DNA of 64,000 nt, from NCBI GenBank assembly GCA_963931635.1, contig OZ007034.1, positions 186,001 to 250,000 of the forward strand. The letters run 5' to 3'. The notes under the pieces are model-generated. The model did no database searches. It had not been told where the DNA came from and was given only the letters and a program-made list of their open reading frames with translations. The stretch comes from Caccoplasma sp905210875. GTDB taxonomy: Bacteria; Bacteroidota; Bacteroidia; Bacteroidales; UBA11471. Both the position numbers and the translations under genes were made by a program. Positions 1 to 9,700 of this stretch are shown here, in pieces; within the stretch, counting starts at the first letter, position 1; each line of letters opens with the position of its first letter.

Positions 1-127
1 TGAGAGCTATGGCCACAGCCTCGTCAAGCGAAAGCGTTATCGAGTCGGTCGTAGCCGCTGTTACGCTTCGTCCGAGAGAGACAAACACTATTATCAGAAA
101 CAGCGCCCAACAATTTTTTTTCTTCAT
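1..127 (-). CDS. TolC-family outer membrane efflux protein, N-terminus only (runs off left edge)
   Basis: The minus strand reads from an ATG at 127 to the window edge without a stop (42 codons). It begins with MKKK and a hydrophobic stretch (LFLIIVFVS) typical of a signal peptide, followed by a segment ending SLDEAVAIAL. The SLDEAVxxAL pattern is the usual start of mature TolC-type outer membrane factors, which form the outer-membrane channel of tripartite RND or ABC efflux pumps. The gene lies 214 bp downstream of a TetR regulator on the same strand, the usual Bacteroidetes order TetR - TolC - membrane fusion protein - RND pump. Only about a tenth of the protein is visible, so the family call rests on the signal peptide, this motif and context. 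Confidence 0.7.
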   Translation of the reverse strand, partial: MKKKNCWALFLIIVFVSLGRSVTAATTDSITLSLDEAVAIAL

Positions 128-191
128 TTTGGTTTTTAGGTTTGGTTATTTAATACCGCATCAGAAAATGACAACGGATAATATCTCAAAC

Positions 192-212
192 GATTTGTTC
201 CGGAAACAAATC
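192..212. promoter_or_regulatory. Palindrome between tetR and tolC (candidate operator)
   Basis: GATTTGTT (192-199) and AACAAATC (205-212) form a perfect 8-bp inverted repeat around a 5-base centre, 65 bp upstream of the tolC start. There is no T-run on either side, so it is unlikely to be an intrinsic terminator. TetR proteins bind palindromes of about this size, so an operator is plausible. No TAnnTTTG box is visible between it and tolC. Confidence 0.4.
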
Positions 213-341
213 CGCTAGTAATCGACAATTTAAAAAGTCGGTATTTTTATTGGTTTACAAAGTTTTGAAAAGAAAGAGACACCTACAATTTTTCTTGTTG
301 CCGGGGAAATCCTTTGCAACAAGAAGGGCCCTTGCTTCCCG

Positions 342-956
342 TCAGGACTCCATGTCGGCAAAATATCGGTCGATAATTTCCAACCCTTTTGTCGTAGCAA
401 TTCCCCGAATAAAGGCCTTAAATATCATTTCAAAGGTTTCCATGAATGTAAATTCTACCGAACATATCTCGTCAAGGCCAAAGAGAATATCAAATTTGGT
501 AGAAAGGAGTTGTGCCACGATATCGCACCGGCAATCTTTTAATATAAGCCCTTCGGCCTGACCCTGTTCGAGTATGTGTCGCATACTCTCGGCTTGCGAT
601 ACACGCTCATCGTCGAACATACGCGCCACTTGCGGGTGGTAACGCTTCAAATCGGAAAAATAATTCCGATTGACATTGCGCATACGCTTCCATTGAATCA
701 TAAAGACTTCGAGAAGAAAAGCCAAAGCGTTGTCGACCTTTTGGGCTACTTCCAAAGACATTTTCTCAATCTCCCTGCGGTTCCATGTCAAACATTCGAG
801 CAGGAGCTGATCCTTGTCTTTAAACAACTCATACAAGGTACGTTTTGAAATACCCACCTGCGAAGCAATGTAATCCATTGTGATGGATTTGATACCATGC
901 CGCAAAAAGAGGGCAAAAGAGGTTTCTATTACACGTTGTTTCAGATCTTTGGTCAT
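342..956 (-). CDS. TetR/AcrR-family transcriptional regulator
   Basis: This 204-residue protein has the standard TetR length. Its N-terminal DNA-binding domain (about residues 8-50) contains SITMDYIASQVGISKRTLYELFKDKDQLL, a canonical TetR helix-turn-helix with the conserved T-L-Y-x-x-F-x-x-K-x-x-L signature. The C-terminal 140 residues are a helical ligand-binding region without recognisable identity. The gene precedes a TolC-type gene on the same strand, so it most likely represses an efflux operon and itself in response to a toxic compound. A TATCTTTG -7 box and a 9-bp inverted repeat lie immediately upstream. Confidence 0.85.
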   Translation of the reverse strand: MTKDLKQRVIETSFALFLRHGIKSITMDYIASQVGISKRTLYELFKDKDQLLLECLTWNRREIEKMSLEVAQKVDNALAFLLEVFMIQWKRMRNVNRNYFSDLKRYHPQVARMFDDERVSQAESMRHILEQGQAEGLILKDCRCDIVAQLLSTKFDILFGLDEICSVEFTFMETFEMIFKAFIRGIATTKGLEIIDRYFADMES

Positions 957-979
957 CGTAAAAGGCTTATATGAGAATG

Positions 980-1020
980 CAAAGATAAGAGAAAACTAAA
1001 TGAAAGAAAAAAGTTTTCTC
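980..1020 (-). promoter_or_regulatory. tetR promoter -7 box with adjoining inverted repeat
   Basis: On the minus strand TATCTTTG (forward CAAAGATA, 980-987) matches the Bacteroidetes -7 consensus TAnnTTTG and lies 24 bp upstream of the tetR start. Directly behind it, GAGAAAACT (989-997) and AGTTTTCTC (1012-1020) form a perfect 9-bp inverted repeat with a 14-base spacer, in the position expected for an autoregulatory operator between the -7 and -33 regions. No clear -33 TTTG is visible. Confidence 0.45.
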
Positions 1021-1224
1021 CTATATTATGAATTCGCTATGTTAATTCATGTAAATGTCTTCACGCGACTTCAAAGGACAGAGATATTGAGATTTTGCAT
1101 ATTTACACATGACAATACAACACAAATCCCGGGTAAAAACAGACAAATTATTGTACAAAAAACCTTTTGAATATAATTTTGTTTAAAAAATTGCTTTTCG
1201 GCATCTTTTCTTCACACAAATTGC

Positions 1225-1232
1225 TATATTTG
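1225..1232 (+). promoter_or_regulatory. Bacteroidetes -7 box upstream of the malic enzyme gene
   Basis: TATATTTG matches TAnnTTTG and would start transcription near 1238, giving a leader of about 60 nt before the ATG at 1298. The -33 element is weak (a T-run around 1205). Confidence 0.5.
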
Positions 1233-1297
1233 TATGGCTGAAACTTGGCCCAACCCGAAATTGATTTTTATTGATTTTAATCCTTATACAATAATAT

Positions 1298-3580
1298 ATG
1301 GCAAAAGTAACCAAAGAAGCGGCCTTGCGCTACCACAGCGAAGGACGCCCGGGAAAGATAGAAGTCGTTCCCACCAAACCGTATAGCACGCAAATGGACC
1401 TTTCCCTTGCCTATTCTCCTGGGGTGGCCGAACCGTGTCTGGAAATCGAGAAAGATGCCCAAACCGCGTATGAATACACCTCAAAAGGCAACCTTGTAGC
1501 GGTCATTTCAAATGGCACGGCCGTACTGGGGCTCGGCGACATAGGTGCCTTGGCCGGCAAACCTGTCATGGAAGGCAAAGGCCTGTTGTTCAAAATTTTT
1601 GCAGGCATTGACGTCTTCGACATAGAAGTCAATGAGAAAGACCCTGAAAAATTCATACAGGCCGTAAAAGCCATTGCGCCCACATTCGGAGGTATCAATC
1701 TCGAAGACATCAAAGCTCCTGAATGTTTTGAAATTGAAAATCGTCTGAAAGCCGAGCTCGACATACCCGTCATGCACGACGACCAGCACGGTACCGCCAT
1801 CATCTCAGGTGCCGGACTGCTGAACGCCCTCGAAATACAAGGGAAGAAAATAGAAGACGTGCGCATCGTTGTAAACGGGGCCGGTGCATCGGCCATCTCC
1901 TGCACAAAACTCTACATCATGCTGGGAGTAAAACCCGAAAATGTGGTAATGGTCGACAGTAAAGGTGTCATCAACGACAAACGCACCAATCTGAACGAAT
2001 CGAAAAAACAATTTATCACCCACCGCGATATCAACACGCTGGCCGAAGCCATGAAAGGGGCCGACGTATTTCTGGGTCTCTCCCGCGCCGACGTACTAAC
2101 ACCCGAGATGGTACAGTCGATGAACGACCGACCCATCGTCTTCGCCTTGGCCAACCCCAACCCCGAAATTTCCTACGAAAAGGCCAAAGCCTCGCGCCCC
2201 GACCTGATTTTTGCCACAGGCCGTTCGGATTACCCCAACCAAATCAACAACGTACTGGGATTCCCCTATATCTTCCGCGGCGCACTCGACGTGCGGGCCA
2301 CCTGTATCAACGAAGAGATGAAACTGGCCGCAGTATATGCCATTGCCGACCTTGCCAAGAAGCGAGTCCCCGATGTGGTCAACGCTGCATACGGAGTAGA
2401 AAGCATCAGCTTCGGTCCCGAATACATCATTCCCAAAGCTCTCGACCCACGTCTGCTCACTACGGTAGCTCCCGCCGTAGCCAAAGCTGCCATCAAATCG
2501 GGCGTGGCCCGCAAAAATATCGAAGACTGGACTGCCTATCAGACCAAGCTCGAAGCACTCATGGGCTACGACAACAAGATGTTGCGCAACTTCACCGACA
2601 TGGCCAAACAGAACCCCAAACGCGTGGTATTTGCCGAAGCCAACCATGTAAATATGCTCACCGCTGCCGTTACCGCCTATCAGGAAGGTGTATGCCACCC
2701 CATCTTGCTGGGTAACGCCGACTACATCACAAATCTTGCCAAAGACCTGGGTCTGAGTCTCGATGGTATCGAAATCGTCAGTCTGCGCAGTGAGGCCGAA
2801 GCTCCACGCCGACGTCATTACGCACAAATTCTGGCTCAGAAACGGCACCGCGAAGGCATCACCCCCGACGAAGCCAACGAGAAGATGTACGACCGCAACT
2901 ATTTTGGCATGATGATGGTTGAATGCGGCGACGCCGACGCCTTTATCACCGGCACCTACACCAAGTATACCGAGACGATACAGATTGCCAAAGATGTCAT
3001 CGGCATTCGTGAAGGCCATAGCCACTTCGGGGCCATGCATATCATCACCACCCCCAAAGGCACCTTCTTCCTGGCCGATACGCTCATCAACCGGCACCCC
3101 AATACCGACACGCTTGTCGACATCGCCAAACTGGCAAATGAAACCCTACGTTTCTTTGCTCAGGAACCCAAAATCGCCATGCTCTCCTACTCCAACTTCG
3201 GTGCCGACAAGGTGGGCAGCCCCGCTCTTGTACACGAAGCCGTTGCCATCATGCAGAAGGAGTATCCCGACCTGGCCATCGACGGCGAGATGCAGGTACA
3301 CTTTGCCCTGAACAAGGAACTGCGCGACCGCACCTTCCCGTTCAGCCGACTGGCCGGAAAAGATGTCAACACTCTCATCTTCCCCAACCTCAGTTCGGCC
3401 AATTCGGCCTACAAGCTGCTGCTCGAAATGGGCATCGGAAACTCCATCGGCCCGATACAGATGGGCTTGAACAAGCCGATTCACTTTACCGATATCGAGA
3501 GTTCACCGCGCGACATTGTCAACCTCACCACTGTCGCCGTGGTCGACGCCATCGTTCAAGAGAAAATCGAGAAGAAATAA
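1298..3580 (+). CDS. maeB: NADP-dependent malic enzyme with C-terminal phosphotransacetylase-like domain
   Basis: This 760-residue cytoplasmic enzyme has the length of the MaeB fusion class. Residues about 1-425 form the malic enzyme part: SLAYSPGVAEPC near the start, the metal/substrate segment MHDDQHGTA, and a nucleotide-binding glycine cluster VVNGAGASA near residue 200. Residues about 430-755 resemble phosphate acetyltransferase; in this family that domain usually regulates rather than catalyses. The reaction is oxidative decarboxylation of malate to pyruvate with NADP reduction, linking C4 acids to pyruvate and NADPH supply. The gene is monocistronic: promoter at 1225, hairpin at 3609. 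In Bacteroidetes with succinate/propionate metabolism it sits at the malate-pyruvate node. Confidence 0.95.
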   Translation: MAKVTKEAALRYHSEGRPGKIEVVPTKPYSTQMDLSLAYSPGVAEPCLEIEKDAQTAYEYTSKGNLVAVISNGTAVLGLGDIGALAGKPVMEGKGLLFKIFAGIDVFDIEVNEKDPEKFIQAVKAIAPTFGGINLEDIKAPECFEIENRLKAELDIPVMHDDQHGTAIISGAGLLNALEIQGKKIEDVRIVVNGAGASAISCTKLYIMLGVKPENVVMVDSKGVINDKRTNLNESKKQFITHRDINTLAEAMKGADVFLGLSRADVLTPEMVQSMNDRPIVFALANPNPEISYEKAKASRPDLIFATGRSDYPNQINNVLGFPYIFRGALDVRATCINEEMKLAAVYAIADLAKKRVPDVVNAAYGVESISFGPEYIIPKALDPRLLTTVAPAVAKAAIKSGVARKNIEDWTAYQTKLEALMGYDNKMLRNFTDMAKQNPKRVVFAEANHVNMLTAAVTAYQEGVCHPILLGNADYITNLAKDLGLSLDGIEIVSLRSEAEAPRRRHYAQILAQKRHREGITPDEANEKMYDRNYFGMMMVECGDADAFITGTYTKYTETIQIAKDVIGIREGHSHFGAMHIITTPKGTFFLADTLINRHPNTDTLVDIAKLANETLRFFAQEPKIAMLSYSNFGADKVGSPALVHEAVAIMQKEYPDLAIDGEMQVHFALNKELRDRTFPFSRLAGKDVNTLIFPNLSSANSAYKLLLEMGIGNSIGPIQMGLNKPIHFTDIESSPRDIVNLTTVAVVDAIVQEKIEKK

Positions 3581-3608
3581 ATTTTTCAATCTTTTACACG
3601 AGACAACA

Positions 3609-3626
3609 GCCCGAATTCATTCGGGC
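3609..3626 (+). terminator. Hairpin after maeB
   Basis: GCCCGAA (3609-3615) pairs with TTCGGGC (3620-3626) around a 4-base loop, 28 bp after the maeB stop. The following T-run is poor (GTTGCCATTTTC), so termination may be incomplete. Confidence 0.6.
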
Positions 3627-3644
3627 CGTTGCCATTTTCATATC

Positions 3645-3652
3645 TAACTTTG
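3645..3652 (+). promoter_or_regulatory. -7 box very close to the next start codon
   Basis: TAACTTTG is a perfect TAnnTTTG match ending 5 bp before the ATG at 3658. Transcription would begin at or within a few bases of the start codon, giving a nearly leaderless mRNA. No convincing -33 TTTG lies at the normal 19-20 bp spacing. Confidence 0.4.
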
Positions 3653-3657
3653 ATGCC

Positions 3658-4260
3658 ATGAAAAAGGCCCTTTTACTATTTCTCCTGCTTACCACCACTC
3701 TCCTCTCAGCTCAAAACGAGGTTACTATTCGATATTCAGAGAGCGACGATCCCGTATGGAAGTTATATGCTCAGGCACAGAACTGTCACTATATGCGAGT
3801 GACCATATCGGGAGATTTCTCCGGTAAAACCCGATATAGAGTTTTACAGAATGTCTGCCGAGACGGGCACCTCACCACCGAAAAAGATGTCCTGCCCGAA
3901 CGATTCTACTGGTCAACAATAAACGACTCTACCATAACCATCGACTTTCTCTCTTATCCGGTAACTTCCGACAGTGTGAAAATAGTCTCGGACAACAATG
4001 CTTACAGCATTTCTAAGAGTCTGAAATTTGCTTCTGGCGGCATCTTCATGGAGACACTGAGCGAAGAACCTTACACTACCTGGCAAGAAATACCCTTTAT
4101 CGCTTATACCTCCGGTATCATAGAACCGGTAGTCATTGAAGGCAAAAGTTACGATGCACAGAAATTCTGTAAATTGCGAGACATGAAACTACACCCGGCA
4201 AAATGGAAAAACATCAAAGGGGTAAGCGACTATATTTATTTTTCCATCATCTTTCAATAA
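3658..4260 (+). CDS. Secreted protein of unknown function
   Basis: This 200-residue protein begins with a clear signal peptide (MKKALLLFLLLTTTLLSA, cleavage near residue 18-19), so it should reach the periplasm or outer membrane. The mature part is beta-rich and polar, with no Cys lipobox, no repeated motif and no active-site pattern that I recognise. It stands alone between maeB and the convergent pyrC and shares a bidirectional-looking hairpin (4271-4313) with pyrC. Function unknown. Confidence 0.75.
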   Translation: MKKALLLFLLLTTTLLSAQNEVTIRYSESDDPVWKLYAQAQNCHYMRVTISGDFSGKTRYRVLQNVCRDGHLTTEKDVLPERFYWSTINDSTITIDFLSYPVTSDSVKIVSDNNAYSISKSLKFASGGIFMETLSEEPYTTWQEIPFIAYTSGIIEPVVIEGKSYDAQKFCKLRDMKLHPAKWKNIKGVSDYIYFSIIFQ

Positions 4261-4270
4261 AGCAACAAAA

Positions 4271-4313
4271 GACGGCAGAGATGATGGTTAGTTACATCAT
4301 CACCTCTGCCGTC
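4271..4313 (-). terminator. Terminator of the glycosyltransferase-pyrC operon
   Basis: GACGGCAGAG (4271-4280) pairs with CTCTGCCGTC (4304-4313), and the stem can extend inward with ATGATG/CATCAT. On the minus strand it is followed by TTTTGTTGCTTT, as expected for an intrinsic terminator after pyrC. It may also limit read-through from the plus-strand gene ending at 4260. Confidence 0.7.
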
Positions 4314-4336
4314 GACTATAAGAAGTATCTTTCTCT

Positions 4337-5689
4337 TTATGAACGGGGATTGAAACGCAACTCCTTGCCCCGACAGGAAGGCTCGACCTGACCGTTCTGA
4401 AAGGCGATGATACCATTGACAAAGGTTGTGTCGATGGTAACGGGGAAGGTATGATTCATAAAAGGCGACCAGCAGCACTTGGTCAGCACATTCTCGGGTG
4501 TGACCGTATAGGGCTTGGCAGGGTCGACCAATACCATGTCGGCATAATATCCGGGGCGAATAAATCCCCGGCGTTCGATGCCGAAAAGTTTGGCAGGAGC
4601 GTGACACATACGCTCCACAACCGTTTCAAGGGGAATAGCGCCCTGCCACGACTTTTCGAGCATCACCTGCAACGAGTGCTGTACCAGCGGGCCTCCTGAG
4701 GCGGCTTCGAGACAGGAACCCTGCTTCTCGTCGAGTAGATGCGGTGCATGGTCGGTAGCCACCACATCGATGCGACCCGACACCGTGGCCTGCATGAGGG
4801 CTTCACGGTCGGCGGCCGTCTTGATGGCGGGGTTCCACTTTATCAGGTTTCCATAGCGGGCATAGTCGCTGTCGTCGAAAAAGAGGTGATGCACACACAC
4901 CTCGCCGGTGATGCGTTTCTCCTCAACTGGTCCGTCGCTGAGCAGGGTCAACTCCTTGGCCGTAGAGAGGTGCAGCAGATGCAGGCGGGTATTGTAGCGC
5001 TGAGCCAGCGCCACAGCCTCGGACGAGGAGGCATAGCAGGCCTCGGCACTCCGTATCAGGGGATGAAAGGTGACGGGCAAATCTTTTCCATACTCGGCGA
5101 TATACTTTTCTCTGTTGGCCTTGATAATCTCCTCTTTCTCGCAATGTACGGCAACAAGAGCCGGTGCTTCGGAAAAAATACGGGCCAAAGCATCGGCATT
5201 ATCGACCAGCATATTTCCCGTCGACGAACCCATGAACACCTTGATGCCGCACACGCGGCGATAGTCGGCCCGGAGTATCTCGTCGATATTGTCATTGGTG
5301 GCACCGATGTAGAAAGAGTAATTGGCCAGGGAGGTCTGCGCCGCACGGGAGAATTTCCATTCGAGAGCCTCGCGTGTTGTGGTAGGTGGCTTGGTATTGG
5401 GCATCTCCATATAGGAGGTAACGCCGCCGGCCACTGCGGCCATCGACTCGGTGTTGATGTCGGCCTTGTGAGTGAGACCGGGCTCACGGAAATGTACCTG
5501 GTCGTCGATGACACCGGGGAGCAGCCACTTTCCGATAGCATCGATAACGGTATCGACATGAGACTCAATGTCGGCATAGGTATCGTCGGTGTAAACAGCG
5601 GCTATGGTGTCTCCAACAACCAGAACCGAAGCCACTGCACTTTTGCCCTCATTGATGAGAAGCGCATTTTTTATCAGTAGACTTCTCAT
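4337..5689 (-). CDS. pyrC: Dihydroorotase (Bacteroidetes type)
   Basis: This 450-residue amidohydrolase catalyses ring closure of carbamoyl-aspartate to dihydroorotate, step 3 of pyrimidine synthesis. Visible signatures are the metal-site strand DDQVHFREPG (residues 62-71), the ATDHAPH segment near the C-terminal third and the substrate loop around EAASGGPLVQH. The first histidine of the usual D-x-H-x-H metal motif is Gln64 here; from memory the Porphyromonas gingivalis homologue has the same DDQVHFREPG sequence, so this looks like a lineage feature rather than damage. The start overlaps the stop of the upstream glycosyltransferase by 4 bp (ATGA), implying translational coupling in a two-gene operon. 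Confidence 0.93.
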   Translation of the reverse strand: MRSLLIKNALLINEGKSAVASVLVVGDTIAAVYTDDTYADIESHVDTVIDAIGKWLLPGVIDDQVHFREPGLTHKADINTESMAAVAGGVTSYMEMPNTKPPTTTREALEWKFSRAAQTSLANYSFYIGATNDNIDEILRADYRRVCGIKVFMGSSTGNMLVDNADALARIFSEAPALVAVHCEKEEIIKANREKYIAEYGKDLPVTFHPLIRSAEACYASSSEAVALAQRYNTRLHLLHLSTAKELTLLSDGPVEEKRITGEVCVHHLFFDDSDYARYGNLIKWNPAIKTAADREALMQATVSGRIDVVATDHAPHLLDEKQGSCLEAASGGPLVQHSLQVMLEKSWQGAIPLETVVERMCHAPAKLFGIERRGFIRPGYYADMVLVDPAKPYTVTPENVLTKCCWSPFMNHTFPVTIDTTFVNGIIAFQNGQVEPSCRGKELRFNPRS

Positions 5690-6468
5690 GCGTTCAGACG
5701 TTCAGGTTGTTTTGGCTTTTGAGGATATTTTCGGAACCAGCTCCACAATTTCAACCGCAAGACGCCGAAAACGGCTTCGCCGAAGATTCCGCCGCTCATC
5801 TTGCTCACACCGAGTTCACGGTTGATAAAGATAATGGGCACTTCGGTAATCTTGAATCCACACTTGCTGGCGGTAAATTTCATCTCTATCTGGAAAGCAT
5901 ATCCCTTGAAATGTATGCGGTCGAGCTCTATCGTTTCGAGGACCTGACGGCGGTAACATACAAATCCGGCAGTGGTGTCGGCAATCTTCAATCCGGTAAC
6001 GATGCGCACATACTTCGAGGCATAGTACGACATGATGACACGTCCCATGGGCCAGTTCACCACATTTACGCCGGTAATGTATCGCGAACCGATAGACATG
6101 TCTGCACCCTCTTTGGCACAGGCATCGTAGAGACGGAGAAGGTCCTTGGGATTGTGGGAAAAATCGGCATCCATCTCGAAGACGTAGTCATATTTCTCTG
6201 CTATCGCCCATTTGAATCCGGTGATATAGGCCGTACCGAGACCGAGCTTTCCTTTTCGTTCGATAAGGTGCAGACGATCGGCAAACTCGTCGGCCTGCAA
6301 CCGCTTGACAATGGCGGCCGTACCATCGGGCGAACCGTCGTCGATAATCAACACATCGAACACGTGCGGCAACTCCATTACCGCGCGTATGATATTCTCT
6401 ACGTTTTCTTTTTCGTTATAGGTCGGAATGATAACCACTCCGTCGGCCTTTCTCTGGACTTCACTCAT
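5686..6468 (-). CDS. GT2 polyprenol-phosphate mannosyltransferase-like protein (DPM1 family)
   Basis: At 260 residues this matches soluble DPM1-type enzymes. It shows the GT-A fold signature IIPTYNEKENVENII near residue 14, DDGSPDGT near 42-49, and EMDADFSHNP near 98-107, whose DAD is the metal/nucleotide-sugar site. The family transfers a sugar from a nucleotide donor to polyprenyl phosphate on the cytoplasmic face of the membrane, supplying lipid-linked sugar for glycan or protein glycosylation. No C-terminal membrane domain is visible. It is the first gene of the operon with pyrC (ATGA overlap), a pairing that may only reflect shared expression. Exact sugar unknown. Confidence 0.88.
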   Translation of the reverse strand: MSEVQRKADGVVIIPTYNEKENVENIIRAVMELPHVFDVLIIDDGSPDGTAAIVKRLQADEFADRLHLIERKGKLGLGTAYITGFKWAIAEKYDYVFEMDADFSHNPKDLLRLYDACAKEGADMSIGSRYITGVNVVNWPMGRVIMSYYASKYVRIVTGLKIADTTAGFVCYRRQVLETIELDRIHFKGYAFQIEMKFTASKCGFKITEVPIIFINRELGVSKMSGGIFGEAVFGVLRLKLWSWFRKYPQKPKQPERLNA

Positions 6469-6493
6469 ATTTTGAAGCGTTGGTAAACGGCTA

Positions 6494-6523
6494 CAAAGTT
6501 AAACGAAATAGGCAGATTGCAAA
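6494..6523 (-). promoter_or_regulatory. Promoter of the glycosyltransferase-pyrC operon
   Basis: On the minus strand TTTG (forward CAAA, 6520-6523) is followed after 18 bp by TAACTTTG (forward CAAAGTTA, 6494-6501). This is close to the Bacteroidetes consensus TTTG-N19-TAnnTTTG and lies 25 bp upstream of the start codon. Confidence 0.7.
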
Positions 6524-6696
6524 ACTTACAGCCGAGAAATTATCGAGACAATCGCCGTTTCGACAGAGGTTTTTCCCCGACAGCCCGAGACTTCGTATCG
6601 GAATGTAATGTCGTCTGACAGATTTCAAACCATGACAGAATCTTTCGGGTGATTCTTGTTTTTATAGTCAGGCCTTTATTATTGGGGTAAAAAATG

Positions 6697-6704
6697 TATT
6701 TTTG
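6697..6704 (+). promoter_or_regulatory. -7 box of mfd
   Basis: TATTTTTG matches TAnnTTTG and ends 17 bp before the mfd ATG, giving a very short leader. The same block AAAAATGTATTTTTGC occurs before metF (about 45826-45841). No consensus -33 element is visible. Confidence 0.5.
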
Positions 6705-6721
6705 CGGTAATTTTCTATACT

Positions 6722-9700
6722 ATGGTCGAACTCCACTCGTTACCCAATCTTTTTTTGACGGCAGCCCGCTCCGAAGCATTGAAAGACTTCGTGAAAGACG
6801 ACAGCCGCACCCGGCTCCACATAGCGGGGCTTCAAGGCTCCGCCGTCTCCCTGCTCCTCTCGGGACTTCCAGAGTACGGGGTAACCACCTTGTTCATTGC
6901 CAACGACGCCGAAGAGGCTGGCTATCTCTACAACGACCTGACCCAGATACGGGGCGACGAGCGGGTTCTCTTCTTCCCCTCGGGCTATAAACGGGCGCTG
7001 AAATACGGGCAGGTCGACCCCGCCGCCGACATTCTCCGCACCGACACCATCAACCGTCTGCAACAAGCCGGCTCGCCTCTTCTCGTGGTTTCCTATCCCG
7101 AGGCTCTGTGCGAAAAGGTGGCCTCGAACGAAGAGTTGCACCGCAACACCCTGCGACTGGCCAAAGGCGAGAAATGCAACCTCTCCGACATTGCCGACTT
7201 TCTCTCGGGCTACGGCTTCGAACGGGTCGACTATGTCTATGAACCGGGACAGTTTGCCATCAGGGGCAGCATCGTCGATGTCTACTCCTTCTCGTCGGAC
7301 CTGCCCTACCGCATCGACACGTTCGGCGACGAAATAGAGAGCATACGCGCCTTCAACATCGACACCCAACTCTCGCAGGAACCGGTCGACGAGATTTTTG
7401 TCATACCCGACCTGCAAGCCGGCTCGGCCACAGGCATCTCGCTGCTGCAATTCATCGACAAGCACACCCTGCTTGCTGTCAAAGACCTCGACTGGGTGCT
7501 CGACCGCATGCACAGCGTCGCCTCCGACACCCTGTCGCAACAGCTTCTCATCAGCGAAGAGGGCGACCTGCACGCCCAGGAGAAACTCATCGATGTCGAC
7601 ATCTTTGCCCGCGACATACTCGACTTCAAACGCATCGATTACGGGGCCAAATCTTTCCACAACGAGACAGAAGCCACTCTCACGCTCAACTGCTCGCCGC
7701 AACCTATTTACCACAAAAATTTCGACTTGGTAATCGAGTCATTCACCTCTCTGTTGCACAAAGGCTACAAACTTTATATTCTCAGCGACAGCGAGAAACA
7801 GACACAACGCATTGCCAACATATTTGAAGACAAAGGCGAAGATATTCCCTTTACGGCTGTCAACAAGACCCTACACGAGGGGTTTATCGACAACGAACTG
7901 CGGCTCTGCTTCTTTACCGACCACCAGCTCTTCGATCGTTTCCACAAGTACCAGTTGCGCAGTGACAAGGCCCGTTCGGGAAAACTGGCCCTTTCGCTAA
8001 AAGAGCTGCGACAGTTTGAGGTGGGCGACTACATCGTGCACATCGACCACGGCGTAGGCAAGTTCGGAGGGCTTTTCCGCACCGAACTCAACGGTTCCAT
8101 GCAAGAGGTCATCAAACTCATCTACCAGAACGACGACATTCTCTTTGTGAGCATACACGCCCTGCACAAACTGGCCAAATACCGGGCCAAGGAGGGCGAA
8201 CCACCTCGCATCAGCAAGCTCGGGTCGGGAGCCTGGGAGCGCATGAAGGAGAAGACCAAGAGCAAGATGAAGGACATCGCCCGTGACCTCATCAAGCTCT
8301 ACGCCCAGCGATGCAACGAGAAGGGCTTTGCCTTCTCGCCCGACACTTTCATGCAACACGAACTCGAAGCCTCGTTTATCTATGAAGATACGCCCGACCA
8401 GCTGAAATCGACCGCCGAAGTAAAGGCCGACATGGAACGCGACCGCCCCATGGACCGCCTCATTTGCGGCGACGTGGGTTTCGGGAAAACCGAAATTGCC
8501 ATACGCGCCGCCTTCAAGGCCGCCTGCGACAACAAGCAGGTGGCGGTGCTGGTGCCGACTACGGTTCTGGCCTTCCAACATTACAAGACATTCAGCGAGC
8601 GACTCAAAGATTTTCCCGTCAAGGTTTCTTACCTGAGCCGCGCCCGCACACCGGCACAAATCAAAGAGACGCTCAAAGGCATCGCCGACGGCAGCATCAA
8701 CATCGTCATCGGCACCCACCGTCTCATCGGTAAAGATGTAAAATTCAAAGACCTCGGGCTGCTCATCATCGACGAGGAGCAGAAATTCGGTGTTGCTGTA
8801 AAGGAAAAACTCAAACAGATGCGGGTCAATGTCGACACCCTCACCATGTCGGCCACCCCTATTCCCCGCACGCTGCAATTCTCACTCATGGGTGCCCGCG
8901 ACCTCTCGGCCATCACTACACCGCCCCCCAACCGCTACCCCATACAGACCGAGGTACACGCCTTCAACGAAGACATCATACGCGAAGCTGTCAACTTCGA
9001 GTTGAGCCGTGGCGGACAGGTCTTCATCGTAAACAACCGCATACCGCAACTCTACGACCTCGAACGGCTCATTCACAAACTCGCACCGGGAGCCCGCACG
9101 GTGGTGGGGCACGGACAGATGAATCCCGAGGAACTCGAACGGGCCATCTTGGGCTTTGCCGACTACGAGTACGATGTGCTTATCGCCACGACCATCATCG
9201 AGTCGGGCATCGACATGCCCAACACCAACACCATCATCATCAACAACGCCCAAAACTTCGGACTGAGCGAATTGCACCAGCTGCGAGGCCGCGTAGGCCG
9301 TAGCAACAAAAAGGCTTTCTGCTACCTGCTCACCCCGCCGCTGCGCGAACTCACCGTCGACGCGCGGCGCCGTTTGCAGGCCATCGAGAGTTTCTCGGAG
9401 TTGGGCAGCGGCATACACATCGCCATGCAGGACCTCGACATACGCGGAGCGGGCAACCTGCTGGGCGCCGAACAGAGCGGATTTATCGCCGACCTGGGTT
9501 ACGAGACCTACCAGAAGATTCTGCGCGAAGCGGTACAGGAGTTGAAAGACGATGAGTTTGGCGACCTGTATGCCTCGGCCGACAGCGAACCGGAGAGCTA
9601 CTCGGCCGATTGTCAGATTGAGTCGGACCTCGAACTGCTCTTCCCCAACGACTACATTCCCGGCGCCTCGGAACGCATCTCGCTCTACCAGGAACTCGAC

